Shown one piece after another: positions 58,601 through 64,000 of a stretch of 64,000 nucleotides of DNA. The DNA comes from Mixia osmundae IAM 14324 (taxonomy: Eukaryota > Basidiomycota > Mixiomycetes > Mixiales > Mixiaceae): the NCBI RefSeq assembly GCF_000708205.1, contig NW_014575555.1, forward strand, positions 494,689 to 558,688, read 5' to 3'. Below the pieces are notes generated by a model, which did no database searches, was not told where the DNA came from, and worked only from the letters and a program-made list of their open reading frames with translations. Both the position numbers and the translations under genes were made by a program. Each line of letters begins with the position of its first letter. Position 1 is the first letter of the stretch.

Positions 58601-58691
58601 AGTGTCGATCAGACTTCTGAGCATGCTGAGTAGTGCCGTACGCCGGACTCATGTCCGTAGGATAGCCGGCAATATGGAGCGGCTCGACCAT
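55690..58691 (-). CDS. SET9: SET9/Suv4-20-type histone H4K20 methyltransferase
   Basis: Seven exons (58691-57913, 57865-57751, 57701-57652, 57602-57518, 57470-56877, 56827-56607, 56557-55690) sum to 904 codons. Typical Set9 helical N-domain blocks (SDLLVDRYHF, YPSVCRTFREYAAQ, DRYAKALALQRGE) precede a SET domain: GVFATQDLAAGT, FTGPSRFVNHDCNSNA with the NHDC SAM/substrate motif, VAYGEEITGSYGHEYFGPNN, and a CLCQDCE zinc-binding end. Set9 methylates H4 Lys20, which helps recruit checkpoint proteins to DNA damage. A low-complexity N-terminal extension of about 250 residues (exon 1) and a Lys/Arg-rich C-terminus are unusual additions. The start at 58691 is the first methionine of the open exon and is not certain. 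Confidence 0.88.
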
Positions 58692-58782
58692 GTCGGCCAC
58701 CGCTATTGAGCGCGAGCTCGCGACGTCAAGCGCGTTTTTCGCGACAGCTAGTGGTGACACACAACAACAGCTGTTTGTGGCT

Positions 58783-61036
58783 TCAATCTATTGTCCATCG
58801 TCCGGGCGTGACCTGCCGTTCGTCATCCTGGGTAGTGCCGTTGGCTTTGCGCGAGACTCGTGGCTTGCTTGTCCAGTAGCGCGGTACTGCACATACGCAA
58901 TATGAGCGCAAAGTAGGAGGCATGCAGGCTTGACCTACTTTGATCTTTGAGACCGATGCCAAAATTGAGGCAGCACTTGACGTTGATGGCACAGGTGACG
59001 GCCAGCAAGACGATGCAGACGACCGAGAATGCGGCTGAACGTATTCAGCTTCATTCGCGGTTTGAGCTAATAACGACCTACTGAGGGTGCGCTGACTGAT
59101 GAGATATTTCCACTCTTCCGTCGGATCGTACAAACGGACTGCTTGTCCGTTAGCGTGGCGCTCGCATGAGCATACATCACATACATAGCTTGTAGATGAA
59201 GTACACCTGCACGAGACAATCAGCTTTCAACGCACCACGCGATGGTATGACTCACCATGCCGGCGAGCTCAAGCAAGAGTGCAAGGAACGCAAGCCAGTA
59301 GACTTCGAGACGAACAGCAACGGCTGCCGAGAAGATGGCGACCAAGATGATCGGCAATGCCGCAATCGTCACCGCGAACTCGGTCGTCTGCGCATTGTGT
59401 CAGCGCACGAGACCAGCATGGATGGCGCGGGCGCCCACGTTGGCATGATTGAGGACAAGAATGAGGTATTGTATCGCAAAGCCAACGAGGAAGTACAAGT
59501 CGAACTTGAGTATGCAGGCAAAGATCTGATAGTACGTGAAAGCAGACTTGATCCGCCTGTCCGCTCCGATCTGCTTGAAGACTTCCCAGCCGTATTCCGA
59601 GTAGAGCCTGAAGGTCAGGGCGCCTTGCAGTGCAGCTGTGATACCGAGGACGACCGCAGTGGCGACGATCAGCTTGTGTATGTAGAGATACGCAGGCGAT
59701 TCGTAGTTGCCTAGGGCGTGTAAGAGCTGGACACACCGCTTATCAGTACGAAGCAAGCCGGTCTACGAATGCGGCTGACCTGAGTTGGCATCAAGGCGGC
59801 GTAGATCATCATGAGGAGACTGAAGAAGCACAAGCCAACGAGCTGTATCGTATTGCGCAGTCGTAGCGCGTCAAGAGAAGCGGCAAGAGCGAAAAGTCTA
59901 TCTCGGCGTGGTCAGCAAAGGTACAGCGTATCCTTGTAGACATACTCTGCAAGAACAAATATGACAAGATAGACCTGAATGCTTCGCTGCCGTGGGCTCT
60001 GACCATTCTGTCCATACTGATAGTCTATCCTCCGCTGATAATTCACAAAGATACAGATCATCATTGCGATGATGCTGACAGCTTGCGCGATGACCAAGCC
60101 GAGATAGGCTAGCTGATTCGGTGTCGCCAGATTGCGTGCAGTGGTGCCCATCCATTCGGCAAAAGTCTCGTCCATAGCTTCACTCGAATGCGACTTGCGC
60201 GCCGAAGGCGTGACAGGCAAGTCTTCGGGCATCTCTTTGCGGGATCCATGGCTCGAATCGGTCGCCTGATGAGTCAGATCAGGACGAGGCGCGAATTTGA
60301 GCTCAGATGGCGATTCTTGCTGGGGTTGGCCGGCGTCAGGCATGTATACATGAGCGTATGCAGCGTCAGGCGCATAGACATGTGCATATGCCGGAGCGTA
60401 TGGCATCTGCATCTGAGCTTGCCGCAGCGGCCCAGGCTGCTGATAAGGATCGACGTAACCATGGTCGAGCAAGCCTTGCGTCGAGCGTGTCGCAGGATGA
60501 CTTCTGCCAGCAGCATAGGGCAGACCGATCTCTGCAGTGGGCGGATAGCCCATATAGTGCATCTGTGCATCTGCTACTTGCGGCTGACTGTAGCGGCGTT
60601 GATGATCATGTTGGCCGGGCGCTGGCGCGTAGTATTGTTGCGCTGGTTGGCTATGATGGTATACGGGCTCTTGCTCGATCTCATAGCCCTGAAACCCGGC
60701 ATGTATTGATTGCCGTCGTTGCTCATACTGCCCGTGCGGTGGCAGGATAAAGTGCGCTGAATTACGAGCGGCTCTTTGCTGAGGTGCAACGGGTGTCGTC
60801 GGGCTTGCGGCGGTATCGTACGATGCAGGACTGACGGGACTCGTCACTGCTGATGAATCCGTACTGATCGGGCGATCGTTGCTGCTGGTCATGACCAGTG
60901 TGTGCTGCGTTGCATGGGCCTGTTGGCGCGGTTGCAATGGCAATCTGCTTGGCTGAGCTTGACTTGGCTCGACGAAATAGGCGGGATGCCTGGCAGCCTG
61001 ACGTGATGCAGGCATGCGCGTGTCCTCTGACAGCAT
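58783..61036 (-). CDS. UPF0658 Golgi apparatus membrane protein
   Basis: Eight exons (61036-59946, 59897-59780, 59726-59439, 59387-59256, 59206-59185, 59138-59082, 59034-58939, 58886-58783) give 635 residues with exact phase. The N-terminal about 270 residues are Gln/Pro/Tyr-rich and cytosol-like. The rest has about seven hydrophobic helices, starting LAYLGLVIAQAVSIIAMMIC, with the family's AELFALAASLDALRLRNTIQL and EVFKQIGADRRIKSAFTYYQ. It matches the fungal UPF0658 family localised to Golgi in fission yeast, and its molecular function is unknown. The fifth exon is 22 nt. The chosen ending RQVTPGRWTID fits the family better than the alternative frame. Confidence 0.83.
60333..60392. repeat. 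30-bp tandem duplication within UPF0658 exon 1
   Basis: Two adjacent, slightly diverged 30-base units encode AYAHVYAPDA and AYAHVYMPDA in the N-terminal region of the UPF0658 protein. It is an in-frame minisatellite-like duplication. Confidence 0.7.
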
Positions 61037-61856
61037 GATTGCGGTCGTGTCACGCGATCATGGGAGCATACTGATGGCAAGACTGGCCTTCGTCATGCGG
61101 TTGCGCGCGCGCCCGACACGCAAAATCTCGCACGGTCGCGACGGTCTGGCGCAATATCTGGATATAAAAGGGCGCGCGGTGAATTATCCCCCGTCCAACT
61201 GCAGCGCGACCTCACCACCGGCAAATCCGGCATCGTTTTCCTCGACAGACCGGAGAGTATACATTGAGGGATACGCGATCAGTCTGAGGATTTTCATGTC
61301 GAGATGAAGGCATCGCAAGCGTCAACATAGAATCCTCCCCCTAACGAAGCTGAAGCGACCCGTCACGACGCTGTGGTCATCGGAAGAGGCTCAGGCCTCG
61401 AAAGCTCGATCAGCCCAAGGACTGCTTGTCCATTGAATTGGGATTGCTAGCGCGTCGTGGGCATGCATCTGACGATCTGTGCGATCCCGACCACACCGGC
61501 AATGAGATCACAACTTACAGCAGCCAGCGTCTCCATCTCGTCATCGTAGTGCTTTGCGATTCCCAACATTCGCCTTTTCCTCAATCACTATTTGTAGCAG
61601 ACCATCTTCAATAACAAGCCTATTGCAACCTGCCCATTTTTCGCCCTTCGAAGTGTCAGTCTGCCATGAATAATCAATCATTTGCCTCTGTGGAGAACAC
61701 AATAGACGGCTGTCAAAGCTGCGGGCAAAGGAGCGTGACAGCCGTTTGCCAGCTCGAGTCAGACGACGCGACAAGCCAGAACGCGCTCACACAAGGGTAC
61801 TCCTGTATGACCCAATGCATATACACCGGGCTATCTATCAGTGAGCGTGAATGGTG
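61037..61856. other. largest intergenic gap (820 bases)
   Basis: This region lies between the start of the UPF0658 gene and the stop of the SGNH-type gene. A good TATA box (GATATAAAAG, 61161-61170) is on the plus strand. On the minus strand, near 61590-61340, a short open reading (MLGIAKHYDDEMETLAA) is followed by a strong gtaagt donor, hinting at a small spliced gene, but I could not complete a convincing model. The plus-strand open frame 61666-62028 overlaps exons of the SGNH gene and is not supported. Confidence 0.4.
61161..61170 (+). promoter_or_regulatory. TATA-box-like element
   Basis: GATATAAAAG followed by a GC-rich stretch looks like a core promoter facing right, 125 bases upstream of the UPF0658 start on the opposite strand. 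No annotated gene runs rightward from it, so it may serve an unannotated transcript or be chance. Confidence 0.3.
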
Positions 61857-64000
61857 TCATGTGGAGAACTGCAGCGCGAAAGTCAGTATGGGCATAGAGA
61901 CAGAGGTCGTACGTACGACGCCGTATATCTTGAAGCGAGCGACATCAACACTGATCTGCCCTTGTAACTCGCAAAACACGAAATGGCTTCCTGCGCCGAC
62001 GCCTCGATCGATGATCGTCACCCTGTGAACAGCGACGTTAGCGCATAGTACCGGTTTCGGCTGCAGGCAACGCACTTTGGCTGCTTGATGCCCGAATCGC
62101 TGACGCCATTGAGCTCGACAGCTCCACCGTAGTTGTCATCGACGTTGCACTTGAGCTTACCCCAGCCGTCACTTTCCGGCCCTTGCAGGTAGTATACAGC
62201 GATTTCGCCGGCGCCGACCTTGATGGGTACCTTGAGCTTCGATCCGGGCGTCTCCGAATACCAGTAATGTCGCTCGTCCTCGTCAGAGGGTTTGGGCGTG
62301 ACTGCAGTCCAGCCTGTGCCTGCAAAGACGGAAGCTGGCAGAGGATTGATGAGATCATTAGCAGAGGCGCAATTCGGCTTGATCTCGCGGAAGTTCTGAA
62401 TCGTATGCGGCTTGTCTAGTATGCGGAATGCGGGTATTCTCGAGAAAGCTGCGCCTCGCAAAGCATCACGCGAGCCAGTCTGTGATGTCGCGCCGTCTTC
62501 CGCGTCCAAACCTGCATCGCTGCCCTTGCGAAGCCCTTTACCACCGAGCAAGCCAGATGGTGCATCTGCACCTCCACCGACGGCTACTGCACCGGCTGCC
62601 GCAAGACCTGATCCTGTGAATGGCATCGGAGCACCTCCCATTTCAGCTTCGATGGCGGCATGGTCCCAAACGGTGCAGATCTCGGCTTCGAGGTAGCCGA
62701 TGACGGTATCGGCTAGCAGCTCATGTCCCTTTGCGTTTGCCAGCACAGGATCGAGAAAATATGACTGCCGGACTTTCTGCGGGTTAATGAGATATTCTTC
62801 GTAGAGCAAGCCCTTGACGCTGAGATGCACGACATCGTAAAACTGCGCAACTGCACTGTGCCACACTTCCGGTCCTGCGAAGCCGTGCTCGCCCCTAGCA
62901 GTATGTCTCGGTCAGTACGAATGCAAAAGCTATGAAATTTACGTACTGCAGCTGGGGGCTGAAGTGACCCAGCATGATCACAGCTGGCTGGTCGGGTCGC
63001 AAGAGTATTGACCGAATCAGCAGATCCATCGAAGTGAGGGTGATCTTATCGCTGAGGTTGCAAGCATGAGCTTACATTGCGCTCATCAGGACACCATGAC
63101 TCACTGAGGATCCTCGGTGTCGAACTCGACAATGACGATATCGACGCGATCGGGCAGGTGCATCTGCGAGCAGTAGCCAAAGTAGGCCGAATTGGTGCGT
63201 CGTACTGTCGATGCTATCAGTCTTGCTCAAGTGACATACAGACTAGACATACGGGCACCATTTGTTAACTCGTTCGCGGGATGAGGAAAGACATCGTTGA
63301 GCCATGAGAAGAGTCGATGGGGATAGCAGTTGGGTCCGACTGGATTGCCGAGCGGATGTGCTTGAGTCGCGTCTAGGCCGTGACAGGCGGAGATGGAGCC
63401 TCCGAGTACGCCAATGGCTGCAAAGCGGGTCAGTCAGTCATCAACCTTGCTGAGCGTCACTCACTGATAGGCAGGCCTGCCATGGCACGTCGGATGACCT
63501 TGCGCACTCTGTCCGAGCTACCGACATGCGCACGTGTCTTCATGAGACTCTCTGAGCCATAGAGCTGGCCAATCTCGTCTGATTCGCCAAACGTCGGACA
63601 GAACGTGAAGGGAGGCGCCTCCGTGAAGTTGGCTGGCGTGACCGAGGAGACGGAGCCGCCGCCTAGGGCCGATCGTGTGCGTGTTTTGGCTCGCAAGTGA
63701 GCATCAAGTCGCCTCGAGCTGCCCGATCGGTAGCCGTAGCCTGGCAGATATGTGCCTTTCCTGCCTAGCAGACCAGTGCCGGACCAAAAGACGCCAAAGT
63801 GATCTGGCGCGACAATGTTGAGCAAGAGCAAGCTTGCGCTGATGGCGGCCAAGGCAAGCACGAGCTGCCTTCGGTGGGCAGAGAGGATACGCAGCGCGTT
63901 GGCGAACACGGGCGATAGACCGCTATTGGCTGAGCTCGCGCCTGGACCTGAGGTATACGTGCTTGTGCTCTGGTGTGCTGTCGATGGATTGGTGGAGCTG
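61857..64000 (-). CDS. capsule-associated-like SGNH membrane protein (5' end beyond window)
   Basis: Exons are 64000(edge)-63465, 63417-63253, 63204-63105, 63051-62947, 62894-62076, 62022-61917 and 61868-61857, with phases agreeing throughout. The open frame runs off the window, so the N-terminus is missing. A single membrane helix (QLVLALAAISASLLLLNIVA) suggests a type II Golgi or surface protein. The SGNH-like block I is IGVLGGSISACHG. Further conserved pieces are RVDIVIVEFDTEDPH, PAVIMLGHFSPQLQGEHGF and AVAQFYDVVHLSV, then a beta-rich end (VTIIDRGVGAGSHFVFCEL). It resembles basidiomycete proteins labelled capsular-associated, presumed to act on cell-wall or capsule polysaccharide, possibly as an esterase or acetyltransferase. 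The final coding exon has only 12 nt. Confidence 0.75.

Noticed and set aside
61666-62028. 120-residue plus-strand open frame rich in cysteine
   Set aside because: It overlaps, on the other strand, the last two exons and introns of the SGNH-type gene, whose phases and conserved motifs are convincing. No family resemblance was seen.

Overview
The window reads as a gene-dense nuclear segment of a fungus, most likely a basidiomycete. The evidence is an ERMES subunit (MMM1), a fungal Zds-type protein, SLM1, a SET9 histone methyltransferase, an ICP55 peptidase, a UPF0658 Golgi protein and a capsule-associated SGNH-type protein of the kind common in basidiomycetes. Genes carry many short introns (mostly 44-62 nt) and lie tens to a few hundred bases apart. 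A small-genome Pucciniomycotina yeast (Mixia-like) is a guess from this style, not shown. I saw no rRNA, tRNA, CRISPR, virus-like element or transposon.

Layout. 0-9 kb: a serine/proline-rich hypothetical protein (-), an AhpD-like protein (+), splicing factor CWC21 (-), biotin synthase BIO2 (+), a CXXC zinc-binding UPF0587 protein (+) and an IQ-motif protein (-). 9-20 kb: methylthioadenosine phosphorylase (+), LCP5/neuroguidin (+), a GYF-domain SMY2-like protein (-), ICP55 (+), an F-box/LRR-like protein (-) and a free-standing HyuB-type oxoprolinase half (+). 20-30 kb: PAF1 (+), ZDS1-like (+), ribosomal protein eS4 (-), MMM1 (+), a J-domain protein (-) and a RING-CH membrane E3 ligase (+). 30-46 kb: SEC39 (-), a fatty-acid elongase (-), the 2,951-residue TEL1/ATM kinase (+) and a basic hypothetical protein (+). 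46-64 kb: an aldo-keto reductase (-), an intronless beta-mannosidase (+), SLM1 (+), an EST1/SMG7-like protein (-), SET9 (-), a UPF0658 membrane protein (-) and a 5'-truncated capsule-associated SGNH protein (-).

Most genes are housekeeping and unrelated, as expected in a eukaryote. Themes that recur are nuclear gene expression and ribosome supply (CWC21, PAF1, LCP5, eS4), membrane traffic and lipids (SEC39, elongase, MMM1, SLM1, UPF0658), and telomere/chromatin/DNA damage (TEL1, EST1-like, SET9). Exon models were built by hand from family similarity and reading-frame phase. For nearly all multi-exon genes the summed exon length is an exact number of codons, which is an internal check on the splice sites.

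The most unusual signal is splicing. About 10 of roughly 105 placed introns appear to start with GC instead of GT. Four of these fall in the nine-intron elongase gene, and all ten keep G at donor position +5.
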